NCBI GenBank assembly: GCA_008501575.1
Contig: QQUO01000276.1
Span: forward strand, 1 to 14,003
Length of the DNA stretch: 14,003 nucleotides
From: Pseudomonadota bacterium
GTDB taxonomy: Bacteria; Pseudomonadota; Gammaproteobacteria; Xanthomonadales; Marinicellaceae
Reading direction: 5' to 3'
Below the pieces are notes generated by a model that was not told the DNA's origin, did no database searches, and worked only from the letters and a program-made list of their open reading frames with translations. Each line of letters starts with the position of its first letter. Within the stretch, counting starts at the first letter, position 1. The position numbers were made by a program, and so were the translations under genes. Shown here one piece after another: positions 13,843-14,003 of this stretch.

Positions 13843-14003
13843 ATGAAAAAATTACTGATTGCATTGGTAATTATGGATTTATTACAAGCTTGTGGTGGTC
13901 GCATGGGCAAAAAACAAAACCTGGATCACACCCTCTATCAATACGCCAAAGTCATGCGCTGGGCTGATTTTGATCAAGCGGTGAATTTTATCAACCCTAA
14001 AGT
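13843..14003 (+). CDS. Small lipoprotein, 5' part (runs off the right edge)
   Basis: Fifty-three codons from ATG 13843 are visible. A hydrophobic signal ('MKKLLIALVIMDLL') leads to QAC, a lipobox-like site with Cys17, and then 'GGRMGKKQNLDHTLYQYAKV' and 'MRWADFDQAVNFINPK'. The helix with 'W-A-D-F-D-Q-A' followed by a strand-like turn is reminiscent of small NTF2-like lipoproteins and recalls the one at 1003, but no family can be named from so little. No strong ribosome site precedes the ATG. It is divergent from the gene at 12903-13706, with 136 nt between the starts. The rest lies outside the window. Confidence 0.7.
   Translation, partial: MKKLLIALVIMDLLQACGGRMGKKQNLDHTLYQYAKVMRWADFDQAVNFINPK

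Noticed and set aside
13707..13910. Extension of the lipoprotein gene upstream of 13706
   Set aside because: It would place 68 residues before the lipoprotein signal and run through the hairpin and the divergent promoter into the gene at 13843.

Overview
The window looks like the chromosome of a gammaproteobacterium of moderate GC content, probably near Marinicella and its relatives. Three things suggest this: a sensor kinase, LytTR regulator, hemC, hemD gene order as in Pseudomonas; secreted beta-helix proteins ending in an 'IIFK(D/N)GF(D/E)' tail of the kind I associate with Marinicella-like bacteria; and small lipoprotein genes of gammaproteobacterial character. The assignment is inference from protein character; no rRNA, tRNA or other marker gene is present.

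Layout. 1-927 (minus) holds a DUF2782 secreted protein followed 2 nt later by an FMN-binding glutamate-synthase-like protein that runs off the left edge. 1003-1491 (plus) is a small lipoprotein, convergent with the next operon. 1512-4913 (minus) is a tightly packed operon of AlgZ/FimS-like kinase, AlgR-like LytTR regulator, hemC and hemD, joined by 4-nt overlaps or a 2-nt gap. Divergent from it, 5017-5743 (plus) encodes a small secreted lysine-rich protein and a YiiD_C-type thioesterase. 5785-9018 is a tandem duplication of a choice-of-anchor Q beta-helix protein gene; each copy has its own terminator, a strong Shine-Dalgarno site and an upstream box containing 103 bp identical between copies. 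A 170-bp imperfect palindrome lies between the two units. 9103-11358 (minus) is a three-part fusion (TIGR03032/DUF4915, TPRs, GT9-like glycosyltransferase). Across a short divergent promoter region, 11519-12913 (plus) encodes a succinate-semialdehyde-type aldehyde dehydrogenase. Its 3' end overlaps a convergent lipoprotein gene (12903-13706, minus), whose leader carries a perfect 13-bp hairpin. A second small lipoprotein gene (plus) starts at 13843 and runs off the right edge.

How the genes work together. HemC and HemD catalyse consecutive steps of tetrapyrrole synthesis and are co-transcribed with a two-component system. The other units appear independent: envelope and secreted proteins (lipoproteins, beta-helix pair), carbon and nitrogen metabolism (glutamate synthase-like, aldehyde dehydrogenase) and a possible glycosylation protein. 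No CRISPR array, transposase, integrase, tRNA or rRNA was seen. The least explained part is the beta-helix duplication with its identical upstream boxes and long palindrome.
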